The notes under the pieces are model-generated. The model was not told the DNA's origin and did not search any database. It saw only the letters and a program-made list of their open reading frames with translations. Position numbers and translations under genes: made by a program. Positions 18,104 through 25,726 of a stretch of 64,000 nucleotides of DNA are shown in pieces (within the stretch, counting starts at the first letter, position 1; each line of letters begins with the position of its first letter). The DNA is from Sporomusa termitida (GTDB lineage Bacteria > Bacillota > Negativicutes > Sporomusales > Sporomusaceae). The stretch covers positions 2,728,001 to 2,792,000 of the forward strand of contig NZ_CP036259.1 of NCBI RefSeq assembly GCF_007641255.1, given 5' to 3'.

Positions 18104-18192
18104 CATACATGCCAAAACAACACGTTGTATATGACGCAACTATTTATTATGATAATAACTGAAAGAGTACCTAGCAATAGATAAAACTACGG
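18104..18192. repeat. Duplicated promoter region, copy 2
   Basis: Counterpart of 17295-17384, placed between the flavoprotein gene and the divergent TetR operator. Confidence 0.75.
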
Positions 18193-18196
18193 GAAT

Positions 18197-18234
18197 GTTG
18201 GTTAACCAACAGCAATGAATAAATGTTGGTTAAC
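18197..18234. promoter_or_regulatory. TetR-type operator
   Basis: A perfect 14-bp palindrome GTTGGTTAACCAAC (18197-18210) is followed at 18225-18234 by a repeated GTTGGTTAAC half. It lies between the flavoprotein gene and the TetR gene and ends 31 bp before the TetR start codon, ideal for control of both. Confidence 0.7.
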
Positions 18235-18265
18235 GTTAAATATCGTATAGGAAAAGGTGAAAGCT

Positions 18266-18859
18266 ATGGCAGGACGCCTCAAAGAGAACGATCCGAGGGT
18301 TATCCGGACACGTCAGTTAATTCAAGATGCGTTTCATTCACTGAGTAAGGAGAAAAAATTTAATGATATTACCATTCGCGATATTACGGAACGGGCTGCA
18401 ATCAACAGGGGAACGTTTTATGCTCATTTTGCTGATAAGTATGCTCTAATGGAATTGATTATTGAGGATACATTTATGACGACTGTATACCAACAACTTC
18501 AGTCTCAGGAAGAACTGACACCGGAGGCACTGCGAAATTTGATTATTTCCGTGTGCAGGTATCATGAACAATTGAGCACAAGCTGCAGGCGTACAGCGCA
18601 AGCCGTTTTTCCGCTTATCGAAATGAAAGTAAAAAGCCAGTTGGAGCAAATGGTGTCCAACTGGCTGGCTAAACGGGCGGCCAAACCGGAAGCGGATAAA
18701 AGTATACAATGGGCGGCGGTCATGGTCAGCCAATCAATCTATGGTGCTGCGTATCTTTGGAATGCCAGGGGACGAAAACCATCGGTCACTATTTTTGCAG
18801 ATGAAATTCTGTGTTTCTTATTGCCGGGACTGCAGGCAGTAATAGAAAAAGAGGATTAA
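18266..18859 (+). CDS. TetR-family transcriptional regulator
   Basis: 197 aa from ATG 18266 (AAAGGTG, six-base spacing). The DNA-binding domain is visible: TRQLIQDAFHSLSKEKKFNDITIRDITERAAINRGTFYAHFADKYAL. The C-terminal ligand domain is unremarkable (a TetR_C_11-like type). It is divergent from the flavoprotein/OYE pair and has its own palindromic operator, so it probably represses these redox genes until an electrophile or xenobiotic binds. Confidence 0.85.
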   Translation: MAGRLKENDPRVIRTRQLIQDAFHSLSKEKKFNDITIRDITERAAINRGTFYAHFADKYALMELIIEDTFMTTVYQQLQSQEELTPEALRNLIISVCRYHEQLSTSCRRTAQAVFPLIEMKVKSQLEQMVSNWLAKRAAKPEADKSIQWAAVMVSQSIYGAAYLWNARGRKPSVTIFADEILCFLLPGLQAVIEKED

Positions 18860-18882
18860 ATACAGTTAAAAAATTCTTATCG

Positions 18883-19209
18883 TTAACCTTTTAAATTTTT
18901 TTCCGTTTTTGATAAAAAATTCTCCAAGGCTTCATTGATATCAAAATTCATGCGGTCAGCCAAAATTATCAACCACCATATACACTCGCCAAGTTTATGT
19001 TCCAGTTCAGATTTGGAATCTCCATTTGTTGGCCAACGGCCCTGCTGAGACATTGTCAGACGACCAACCAATCCAGCATCTGTCAGAAAAGCCAGCGCAT
19101 CTTCTTCTACTGTCCATTCTTTTTCATGATACTGTTTTTCTAATTGATGGTAGCATTCTCTTATTTGAACGGAGCGTTTAATCACTTCATTTAAGTTCAT
19201 ATTGTTCAT
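18883..19209 (-). CDS. MazG-like nucleotide pyrophosphohydrolase family protein
   Basis: 108 aa, nearly all helical. SELEHKLGECIWWLIILADRMNFDINEAL resembles the second metal-binding helix pair of MazG/dCTPase-type all-alpha NTP pyrophosphatases, and the C-terminal KTEKNLKG is typical. ATG 19209 follows AGAGGACAGTT. It may clean up modified nucleotides; some metal ligands look degenerate, so activity is uncertain. Confidence 0.6.
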   Translation of the reverse strand: MNNMNLNEVIKRSVQIRECYHQLEKQYHEKEWTVEEDALAFLTDAGLVGRLTMSQQGRWPTNGDSKSELEHKLGECIWWLIILADRMNFDINEALENFLSKTEKNLKG

Positions 19210-19383
19210 AACTGTCCTCTTCTTTCCTCATAGATTTTCAGTTTATCTGTTAGCGTAATGATAAGATCTTCATTTATATGGTCACCCCCATTACGATTGC
19301 CACATAGATGTAACCTGACTACAAATTTTAATACTCATTTGGACTTAACCACTATGCCCCTATGTTATAACCTAGCTGGTTTC

Positions 19384-19671
19384 TTATGATTCAGAACATA
19401 CGACAGCAATGCTCTCTATCACATCTGCCATATATTGGGATACTTCGATATGCACAGGATGAACGATATAAGCCTCTAAATCTTCCATGGAATCATATTG
19501 AGCGATCTGCAAGATGTCATAGGATGACGCATCTTGGCGTATGTTTACTTTGACTGTTAGATCACGAAGAGATTCAATTTTATCCTTCATACTGAGCAAT
19601 TTATCCCTGGCATTTCCAATATTTTCACTGTTCCTATCCTTTAGTTTAATTAGTATATTATTAGTGATCAT
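19384..19671 (-). CDS. Stress-responsive Dabb-domain (alpha/beta barrel) protein
   Basis: 95 aa from ATG 19671 (AAAGGAGTAAAAAA); the upstream in-frame extension has no ribosome site. ITNNILIKLKDRNSENIGNARDKLL, a middle strand VKVNIRQDASSYDILQIAQYDSMEDLEAY and HPVHIEVSQYM are the classic pattern of this dimeric ferredoxin-like fold. The reaction is unknown. The 22-bp dyad at 19780 links its control with the SnoaL and saccharopine-dehydrogenase-like genes. Confidence 0.8.
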   Translation of the reverse strand: MITNNILIKLKDRNSENIGNARDKLLSMKDKIESLRDLTVKVNIRQDASSYDILQIAQYDSMEDLEAYIVHPVHIEVSQYMADVIESIAVVCSES

Positions 19672-19779
19672 TTTTTTACTCCTTTCTGATTTTTTATTTG
19701 TATTTATGTCTGCCAACTATTCCTCTTTGCTGAGGCAATCTCTTATCACCTCCTGTTTTTCTTTAGTATACACAAGTTA

Positions 19780-19801
19780 ATAAGACAATAGTATGTCATA
19801 T
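19780..19801. promoter_or_regulatory. Dyad operator AtAaGACA-N6-TGTCATAT (site 3)
   Basis: Same spacing and near-identical arms as sites 14397 and 14505, located about 110 bp upstream of the Dabb gene. Confidence 0.6.
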
Positions 19802-19946
19802 TAAACTAATCGTTGATAAATTTCTAAAGCTTGCCTTATCCGTATCACGAAAATCTTACACGATCTTTCAATGGCTTCGCAATGTACTGTACATTTCAGG
19901 AGGATATTTATTAAAACTGGTAATTCCAACTGTTTACAAAAATAAA

Positions 19947-19992
19947 CAACCCTGAACTTGCTTTCTGATAACGAAGAAGCAATTCAGGGTTG
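19947..19992 (-). terminator. Terminator-like hairpin
   Basis: CAACCCTGAA and TTCAGGGTTG arms with additional pairing inside; TTTATTTTTG follows on the minus strand. It may back up termination of the non-coding RNA transcribed toward it. Between 19802 and 20137 nothing else was recognised. Confidence 0.6.
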
Positions 19993-20137
19993 GTATGCCT
20001 ACTAGATCATCATTCTATTGTAAGTAGGCTTCTCTATGAAGACCTGTTTTTCCCCTTACCTACTGCTGTAATTTTATAAGCAAAGCATTCATGGACGCTG
20101 ACGCGGTGTCCACTTGATTAGATTCGTAGAAAAACAA

Positions 20138-20387
20138 AAGGAGAAAGGTTTCCCCTTCTCCTTTTTAAAGCGAGCATCCTTACAGCCATCTTTCACTTAA
20201 CAGAGTGATCCATTAAGCGGAGCGGAACAAACTTTCTTTTCGGACAATCGAAATCGGTCAACTCACATTAACAAAAAAGCGACTACCGTCTGGACTGGTT
20301 AACAACTTACAAAAACCTCAGAAACCTGAATTCCCAACATTCTCGCGATACTGTAAAACCCGTAGTCGCTGTAAGGTTGCTCGCTCT
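20138..20387 (-). ncRNA. Structured non-coding RNA with own promoter and terminator
   Basis: On the minus strand a TTGACA (20416-20421), 17-bp spacer and TAGTCT (20393-20398) precede a transcript starting near 20387. Its 5' end (20368-20385) pairs with 20169-20186 over 18 positions with one mismatch. Inside, GCGACTAC (RNA 5' side 20369-20362) pairs with GTAGTCGC (20286-20279). The RNA ends with AAAAGGAGAA / TTCTCCTTTT and a T-rich tail at 20138-20168. No ORF is present. The closing stem plus internal branches recall large regulatory RNAs of Firmicutes (raiA-type or 6S-like), but I cannot assign the class. Confidence 0.7.
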
Positions 20388-20392
20388 ACTAT

Positions 20393-20421
20393 AGACTAAC
20401 ATGATGCCGGAACATTGTCAA
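20393..20421 (-). promoter_or_regulatory. Promoter of the non-coding RNA
   Basis: TTGACA-N17-TAGTCT; the predicted start point falls at the first base of the closing helix. From 20422 to 20734 no gene or clear signal was found. Confidence 0.6.
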
Positions 20422-20734
20422 TATGATTCACATCCAAAGCCCTGCTCAAGCCCTGAAATCGGCTCCTTGAAACACAGAAAGTCCGCATCAGCGAATAGCT
20501 GGCCGATTTTTCCTCCAACTACGCCGTTAGTATTGATTACATAATAAAAAACATCACCCCGTGAACTGTTCTAGAACAACGGACAGGAAAATTCGAATGG
20601 AGATCATAGGTTCCCTGACTCCTTGATGTTTAGCCGTGGACCGGCATTTACCGGTTGCGGTCGTCGCTAAAGCGCATTTTCAGGATCGGTTAATTGACCC
20701 GGTCATGGGCCATCTCGTTTCGGAAAAGATCATC

Positions 20735-21667
20735 CTATGATTTCGGTTGACTTTCTGAAATCGTTGCAATGGAATCAAGCACACCACTGCGAAACTGAAG
20801 CTGCTTAGTGCCATAGATCCAAACCGAATCATGCTTTTCCCGGCGGGAGGGGTTGCCCCAGCTAAGCTGTACTTGTTCTTTGGTCATCCCTTCTTCTACA
20901 TTTCCGGCTTGAATTTTCTGCCACAAAGTGTCAGATCCGCCGAGGCTAATTCTCGGATTTTCCATAAACAAGGCATTTTGCCAAGGAGGTGCCTCGGTCC
21001 AGGATTGAATGGGCATGTTGGTCCAACTGTATGCGATGGGTAAAATCGCTTTTTCCCCATTCACGTCAACAATCAGCCAAATGGGCTCCTGCGATTTATT
21101 GCCTGCGTAGACATCAAGCACGACAACCGGACCGCCAATTGGCGTGGACACTGACGCCGGCGTTCTATTCCGGCCAGGGATATACAGCCCGGTCAGTTCT
21201 CTATACTTAGGGTAAACCGTTTTTCCCAGAAATTGCTGCCGGGCATTTTTCAGGTCAGCGCTTAACACCAAGCCCTCCAACTGGCCCCGCATGGTACGCC
21301 CCACTAATTTTTCACCGGTTTCCTTTACCGTCATATAGACCATATATTCTTTTTGCCTGTTGCCGGCCGCAAACGATACGATTTCAGTAACGACAACTTG
21401 CTTGCCAACATATTCCGCATAGGGAATACGCAGGGAACGATCGCCCTCCAATCCGCGGGCTGCTTGCTCTGCGGCAAATATCTCGTAGCCGGCGGACTGC
21501 TTTTCCGCCGGCAAAGCCAGAAAAGTGAAGGCCTGCCCTGTCCATTGTTCGACTCTCACATCAGCCGGCGGCGCCGCCTTGACTGCATTTGCCGCCACCG
21601 CCCCGGCACTGCCCAAGCCAACTAATAAACTCAACACCAGCAACATCCGTAAACTTAGCATTTTCAT
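20735..21667 (-). CDS. Secreted protein with BamE/SmpA-like C-terminal motif (paralog 1)
   Basis: 310 aa with a signal peptide (MKMLSLRMLLVLSLLVGLGSA). A long beta-rich middle contains IPYAEYVGKQVVVTEIV and a RTMRGQLEGLVLSADLKNARQQFLGKTVYPKYRELTGLY segment. The last 55 residues (VEEGMTKEQVQLSWGNPSRRE, VWIYGTKQLQF) resemble the GMTKEQV...GxP...W.Y pattern of SmpA/OmlA/BamE domains, suggesting a periplasmic or outer-membrane role. ATG 21667 follows GAGGAGGAAATAAGT. It is the distal gene of the envelope block; the paralog at 31268 shares its whole length. Function unknown. Confidence 0.7.
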   Translation of the reverse strand: MKMLSLRMLLVLSLLVGLGSAGAVAANAVKAAPPADVRVEQWTGQAFTFLALPAEKQSAGYEIFAAEQAARGLEGDRSLRIPYAEYVGKQVVVTEIVSFAAGNRQKEYMVYMTVKETGEKLVGRTMRGQLEGLVLSADLKNARQQFLGKTVYPKYRELTGLYIPGRNRTPASVSTPIGGPVVVLDVYAGNKSQEPIWLIVDVNGEKAILPIAYSWTNMPIQSWTEAPPWQNALFMENPRISLGGSDTLWQKIQAGNVEEGMTKEQVQLSWGNPSRREKHDSVWIYGTKQLQFRSGVLDSIATISESQPKS

Positions 21668-21693
21668 ACTTATTTCCTCCTCATATTATTTCC

Positions 21694-22266
21694 TTAGTTC
21701 AAGTCATTATCCTTAAAATAGCGAATGCCCCTGACCGTTATGCTGGCTTCGAGACCTTTGTCGGTCAATTGATACATCCAGACGTCCGGAGCCACGGAAA
21801 CAGCCCCCTGCAAGGAATCGCCGCTCACACTGTCCGTGGCGGCAACCGTCGCCTGACCGCCAAATTCCCAGCCGCTATCGGCAAAATCGGCAAAGGCTTT
21901 TTCGGTGCCAAAGACAAAAAGCACTTTGTATTTTTTGATCCCCAGCCCAAAGCCGACTTGTACATCGCTTGTTTTCATGAAGATCTCTTGCCCGGTGCGG
22001 TTGTTGACCGACATGCCCTTACCGCCCCCGCCGCCTAAAAAGACCACTTTAACGTCGGTGATGGCGAACGCGGCATACCCGGCTGCGTTCGCGACAGCGT
22101 CTCTGGCCTTGGGCTGAACGCTGTAAACTTCGTTGAGCGTTTCCTGCGTTGCCTCCCGGATGGCCTGGCGCTTTTCTTCAACGGTGGCCGCGCTTACCAC
22201 GGCGCCCGTCATCCCCAGCAATACAATCAGCAGGGTGAATATTTTTGTCAATATGTTAAAACGCAT
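21694..22266 (-). CDS. SYLF (YSC84-like) lipid-binding domain protein, secreted
   Basis: 190 aa from ATG 22266, with signal peptide MRFNILTKIFTLLIVLLGMTGAVVSA. The SYLF signature is clear: a lysine/glutamate helix, NAAGYAAFAITDVKVVFLGGGGGKGMSVNN, DVQVGFGLGIKKYKVLFVFG and a C-terminal DKGLEASI strand. Bacterial members are periplasmic and thought to bind lipids. The ribosome site is weak (AGAGATGA). It lies 26 bp upstream of the BamE-like gene. Confidence 0.85.
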   Translation of the reverse strand: MRFNILTKIFTLLIVLLGMTGAVVSAATVEEKRQAIREATQETLNEVYSVQPKARDAVANAAGYAAFAITDVKVVFLGGGGGKGMSVNNRTGQEIFMKTSDVQVGFGLGIKKYKVLFVFGTEKAFADFADSGWEFGGQATVAATDSVSGDSLQGAVSVAPDVWMYQLTDKGLEASITVRGIRYFKDNDLN

Positions 22267-22312
22267 GTTGTCATCTCTTTCTGTTGCCCGGATCCATTTT
22301 TCATAAATGGTC

Positions 22313-22462
22313 CTACAAGGTTCGCCGTCCTGTAATAAAATTAACCAAAAATACGATGACGGCAATTACGAGCAGAATGTGGATCAGGCCGCCCATAGTA
22401 TAGGATGTAACGATCCCTAACAGCCACATTACGATCAAAATAATGCAGATTGTTTGCAGCAT
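22313..22462 (-). CDS. lmo0937-family small membrane protein
   Basis: 49 aa, starting MLQTICIILIVMWLLGIVTS and ending FITGRRTL, with two hydrophobic helices separated by YTMGGLIH. Size and pattern match the widespread lmo0937 family. ATG 22462 follows CAGGGAGGAGAGAGACT, a very strong site. Usually found among stress genes; function unknown. Confidence 0.8.
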   Translation of the reverse strand: MLQTICIILIVMWLLGIVTSYTMGGLIHILLVIAVIVFLVNFITGRRTL

Positions 22463-22529
22463 AGTCTCTCTCCTCCCTGTAGTTTATCTTAAGGTCTGCG
22501 GACAAACGTCAGGCAGGCCCGACTCCCCG

Positions 22530-22988
22530 TTAAAACTTAAAGGTCAGGCCAATGCCGGTACGGTTGTGATCGCTGCCGCCATCCGGCCTGAAGGTAAGGT
22601 AGTTGACGTTGATATCCAAATTGTCGACCAGGTTGTAGTTGACCCCAACTTGCATTTCTGTAAAGTCGCTGCCGGCAATCAGTGACACGTAGCCATCCAG
22701 AGCAGGGGCCAATGCCATGTTCGCCGCTGCGCCGACGTAAGGATTGGAACCATGGTAATCCCGGTTGCCAAGAATGGCTCTAAAGCCCCTGAAATCATAT
22801 TGTCCGTAAAAGTCGTGCTCCTGCAATCCTAATGTAAGATTATTGGTGAGTTTGTGCTCCACATAGAAATCGTCATCCACAAAACCGATGGCTGTCCGGC
22901 CTCTATCCAGGTTATTGATCGGAGCGGCAAACCCAGTGCCGATACCGGTTACGAAAAGAAGCAATAAAGCGAATATCATTTTTTTCAA
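22530..22988 (-). CDS. Small outer-membrane beta-barrel protein
   Basis: 152 aa with signal peptide KKMIFALLLLFVTGIGTGFA; mature part made of alternating strands (TNNLTLGLQEHDFYGQYDF, NMALAPALDGYVSLIAG, MQVGVNYNLVDNLDINVNYL) and ending in the BAM-recognised terminal phenylalanine (GIGLTFKF). The start is TTG 22988 after GGGGG. A likely eight-strand barrel in the outer membrane; ligand unknown. Supports a diderm host. Confidence 0.7.
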   Translation of the reverse strand: MKKMIFALLLLFVTGIGTGFAAPINNLDRGRTAIGFVDDDFYVEHKLTNNLTLGLQEHDFYGQYDFRGFRAILGNRDYHGSNPYVGAAANMALAPALDGYVSLIAGSDFTEMQVGVNYNLVDNLDINVNYLTFRPDGGSDHNRTGIGLTFKF

Positions 22989-23088
22989 CAGAAAAACCCC
23001 CTATTATTTTAACTTTGGCCTACCACGATGCCAGAACCATTACCATCCAATTGCACTTCTGACCTACTGCCTGTTTTCATATAAGCTT

Positions 23089-23319
23089 CTACCGGCCAGC
23101 CTTCCTGCGCCAGTTCATCCAGCGCAAATCGCCAATGCGGTCGCTGTAAGCAGCCATGCAGGCAATCGCCGCCAGATAGAGCTTGTACGCTTCCTCATAC
23201 TCGGCCAACGCTCCGGCCTGAACGGTAACGGGCAACAGCAAGCAACCCACAATAATCACTTTGCTGATGAAGGTTGCTATGGTGACCTTCCAGCGGGCTT
23301 TTCTACTAACCGTTTTCAT
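23089..23319 (-). CDS. Small secreted or membrane-anchored protein
   Basis: 76 aa from ATG 23319 (TTAGGAAAAAG upstream): positively charged N-terminus, hydrophobic segment FISKVIIVGCLLLPVTVQAGA with a plausible signal-peptidase site, and a short AEYEEAYKLYLAAIACMAAYSDR tail. The final WMNWRRKAGR looks like out-of-frame reading, so a late frameshift is possible. Not recognised. Confidence 0.5.
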   Translation of the reverse strand: MKTVSRKARWKVTIATFISKVIIVGCLLLPVTVQAGALAEYEEAYKLYLAAIACMAAYSDRIGDLRWMNWRRKAGR

Positions 23320-23338
23320 TCTTTTTCCTAATCGAAAA

Positions 23339-23404
23339 TTATAGGATACCAAAATATTTCATAATGGCAACCGCGAGAATAACGGCCACAATCGTGTATA
23401 CCAT
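23339..23404 (-). CDS. 21-aa hydrophobic micro-protein
   Basis: MVYTIVAVILAVAIMKYFGI plus L, one transmembrane helix, started by ATG 23404 behind GTAGAGGAGGGATGGTTAC. It lies in line with the envelope operon. Comparable single-helix peptides are common in stress operons but are usually left unannotated. Confidence 0.5.
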   Translation of the reverse strand: MVYTIVAVILAVAIMKYFGIL

Positions 23405-23444
23405 GTAACCATCCCTCCTCTACCGCTTGGTCAGACTCTTGTTC

Positions 23445-23810
23445 TCATCCGATTTTTGTGAATACAGACTTTAAAATTTCGCCAATCACCTTCACATAGA
23501 TGATGAAGGTTTCCACTCCGTCATGCAAGCCGTCTGCCGTATCTGCCAAATCCGCCTTTAATGACCGAACTGCGTGACTTGTTTGGCCAATCGTTTCCGT
23601 CATGCTGACGCAGAGCAAATTGAGGTTCATCAATGCGGCCGGGAGCAAGGAAAGCGTCTCACGGATGTCCTTGTCGTGAGCGGCTAAAACTTGCCGGGCC
23701 TGGTTGAACAAGAGAATTGCCTGACGGAGAATGGCGATCAAATACGCACTGACAATGACCATCATCGAAATAAGGACGAACAAGCCAAAGTCATACAATG
23801 TAATATACAT
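23445..23810 (-). CDS. DUF948-like membrane-anchored coiled protein
   Basis: 121 aa from ATG 23810 (CAAGGGAACCC). One N-terminal transmembrane helix (GLFVLISMMVIVSAYLIAIL) followed by a helical domain (ARQVLAAHDKDIRETLSLL, TIGQTSHAVRSLKADLADTA) ending near an amphipathic helix. The layout matches DUF948 proteins that accompany YtxH in Firmicutes, as here. Function unknown, envelope or stress related. Confidence 0.6.
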   Translation of the reverse strand: MYITLYDFGLFVLISMMVIVSAYLIAILRQAILLFNQARQVLAAHDKDIRETLSLLPAALMNLNLLCVSMTETIGQTSHAVRSLKADLADTADGLHDGVETFIIYVKVIGEILKSVFTKIG

Positions 23811-23893
23811 GGGTTCCCTTGCTTTCAACAGAATGACTTAGCGAACAGCCGCGCACTCCGGCCCAGCCGTTCGTTGTTTTTCATCAAGAAGTT

Positions 23894-24193
23894 TTACTTC
23901 TTTATGGTTAGCTCTTCGGTGACTTTTGTCTTTGTTTCATGCAGCTTTTCTTTGGCTTCTTCCGCCTTTTCTTTGGCGCTTGTCAAGACGTCCTTAGCCT
24001 TGCGGGGAAATTCCTTAGCAGCATTGGCAATATCCTTGCGCGTTTCCCTGCCGGACTTAGGGGTCAAAAGGACACCGGCAACTGCCCCGACTGTCAAGCC
24101 TACAGCCGCCCCGATGACGGTACCATTTATTTTTTTTTCCTGCCTTTTGCAAACGGATTTCTTTCCTTTTTCAATTAGCTCTCTAATAGACAT
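23894..24193 (-). CDS. YtxH-domain protein
   Basis: 99 aa: basic N-terminus, glycine-rich membrane helix GTVIGAAVGLTVGAVAGVLLTPKSGRETR (the YtxH motif ending in TPKSGRETRKDI), then a long charged helix (AKEKAEEAKEKLHETKTKV). ATG 24193 after ATCGGAGGTAAAAAAC. General-stress membrane protein family. Confidence 0.88.
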   Translation of the reverse strand: MSIRELIEKGKKSVCKRQEKKINGTVIGAAVGLTVGAVAGVLLTPKSGRETRKDIANAAKEFPRKAKDVLTSAKEKAEEAKEKLHETKTKVTEELTIKK

Positions 24194-24235
24194 GTTTTTT
24201 ACCTCCGATATTTTATGATGACACCATTGCGCTGA

Positions 24236-24520
24236 TTAAAAGACGCTTTCATTGGCGATCTGCAGTTCTTTATGTTTTTGGGCAAATGCATTTCTCAGTT
24301 TTTCAAGGCTTCTTACCCGGCCGAGATATTCCGCTCTCATTGCAGCCTGCACCGAGGCAGCTTTTCCCAGCATCTTCGCCAGTTGAGCATTACTTCGCAT
24401 TAAATGACCTTCGGTTCTATTCAGCGCTCTGTCCAGATCCAACTCATGCACTTCGCGTGCACCTCCTGCTTCATTCCAGTTGTCACTTGCTAACCCCGCC
24501 TGTATGCGGCTAAAGCGCAT
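24236..24520 (-). CDS. Hypothetical helical protein
   Basis: 94 aa if started at ATG 24520, 14 bp after the LapA stop codon; a longer frame to 24580 would overlap LapA. Predicted helical (LDRALNRTEGHLMRSNAQLAK, AEYLGRVRSLEKLRNAFAQK). No family recognised and no strong ribosome site, so coupling to LapA translation is likely. Confidence 0.45.
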   Translation of the reverse strand: MRFSRIQAGLASDNWNEAGGAREVHELDLDRALNRTEGHLMRSNAQLAKMLGKAASVQAAMRAEYLGRVRSLEKLRNAFAQKHKELQIANESVF

Positions 24521-24533
24521 CCGGCCGCCGAGC

Positions 24534-24860
24534 CTACCCCCGCGTTTCCAGCAATTGCTCCGCTGCCAATTTCTCTTCAAACCGGGTATCCCGATCTAAG
24601 ATTTCCGTTTTTATTAACGCCTGCTCCAACTCATGGATCCGGTTTTCCGCCTGCCGCAGCGATAGGCGCAAGCGAAGCTGGACCATCCCTTGACTAAGTA
24701 ATGCAATAAGAATGCCTGCCCCTGTCGAGCCTAGGACTACGATGGCAAACGAAGTAGTGCCGCTCCAAGCCAAAAAATGGATCGTCACCGGTATGGCGTT
24801 CTGTAACGCAAAGAAGGTAATCAACACGGCAAAAACCATGGCAAAAATTAAATAGATCAA
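24534..24860 (-). CDS. LapA-domain (DUF1049) membrane protein
   Basis: 108 aa, TTG start 24860 behind AAAGGAGGGAACCC. Two transmembrane helices with the LapA pattern FFALQNAIPVTIHFLAW and VVLGSTGAGILIALL, followed by a coiled-coil (LRQAENRIHELEQALI). LapA/LapB-type proteins act in envelope homeostasis; here it sits with other envelope stress genes. Confidence 0.82.
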   Translation of the reverse strand: MIYLIFAMVFAVLITFFALQNAIPVTIHFLAWSGTTSFAIVVLGSTGAGILIALLSQGMVQLRLRLSLRQAENRIHELEQALIKTEILDRDTRFEEKLAAEQLLETRG

Positions 24861-25025
24861 ACAGGGTTCCCTCCTTTAACATCAGTTTGACCTCGGGAAG
24901 CATGTGATAGGAAGTAGGGTGGCGAAGCGTTACGCTAAAAAACTCACCGGCCTGCACGATGGACTAAGTCATAAACAGACGATTTTTTCCCTCTGACTCC
25001 TTGCTCCTTAGTTGAACGCCGGGAA

Positions 25026-25229
25026 CTACTTTTTGTGGTTGCTGATAAAACTCTTATATTCCTCTTCGGCCTTGTCCTTGGTGTACCCATATTTCGTTTG
25101 CAGAAGCCCCATCAGTTTCTCTGATTTTCCCTCTACAGTGGTAAGATCGTCGTCGGTGAGTTTGCCCCACTTTTCTTTGACACCGCCTTTCAGCTCATGC
25201 CATTTCCCTTTCAGTATATCTTCGTTCAT
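25026..25229 (-). CDS. CsbD-family stress protein
   Basis: 67 aa. LKGKWHELKGGVKEKWGKLTDDDL and LMGLLQTKYGYTKDKAEEE are diagnostic of CsbD. ATG 25229 follows TAGGAGGAAAAT. First gene behind the sigma-54 promoter at 25291-25306. Confidence 0.92.
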   Translation of the reverse strand: MNEDILKGKWHELKGGVKEKWGKLTDDDLTTVEGKSEKLMGLLQTKYGYTKDKAEEEYKSFISNHKK

Positions 25230-25290
25230 ATTTTCCTCCTAATTGACTTCATTTTGGGCTTACTGCCACCCTACCCGTCCTTAATAGTAC

Positions 25291-25306
25291 GCAATAAGCG
25301 TGCCAA
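25291..25306 (-). promoter_or_regulatory. Sigma-54 promoter of the envelope/stress operon
   Basis: The minus strand reads TTGGCACGCTTATTGC, matching the RpoN consensus TTGGCACR-N4-TTGC at every position. It ends 61 bp upstream of the csbD start codon, and a sigma-54 activator gene lies about 420 bp further upstream. Confidence 0.8.
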
Positions 25307-25546
25307 CACCGCCCCTTACCCCCGCCCCCTTTACGCCGCCTGCAATGACGGGAAAAATGCTTCCAGCGGTCTGTATAGCCGGTGGTCCTTTCCGCACAAC
25401 AGATTCGTTCACGCTGACCTGAACGGATCATTCCCGGCGGTCTTTTGCTGCCTATCCCCTTGCCTGCCGTACCGCGCAGGTTCAGCGCATGCTATAGTCT
25501 CCCGCAAAATATTGCCTGGGGCTGCGGGCGCGGCAGGATGACCAAT

Positions 25547-25640
25547 GCAAAAAGCATGGCTCCTTTTTTGCGGGTGTTCGTATTGCTTGCGAACAAACAA
25601 TACCCCCAAAGAGCCATGCTTTTGCCTGTTTTTATTTATT
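25547..25640 (+). terminator. Long hairpin with T-rich tail
   Basis: GCAAAAAGCATGGCTC and GAGCCATGCTTTTGC form the arms; inner GGGTGTTCGTATTG / CAATACCCCC pairing extends it. TGTTTTTATTTATT follows on the plus side. It lies between the sigma-54 regulator and the csbD promoter and may insulate them. The rest of 25307-25726 shows no gene. Confidence 0.6.
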
Positions 25641-25726
25641 TGCACGAGATTGCCCGCCAATGCTAAGCCATTTCGTTGTTCTTGACTGGAATGCATTCCG
25701 GCCAAGAACCGGCCCAGACCAGCAAT

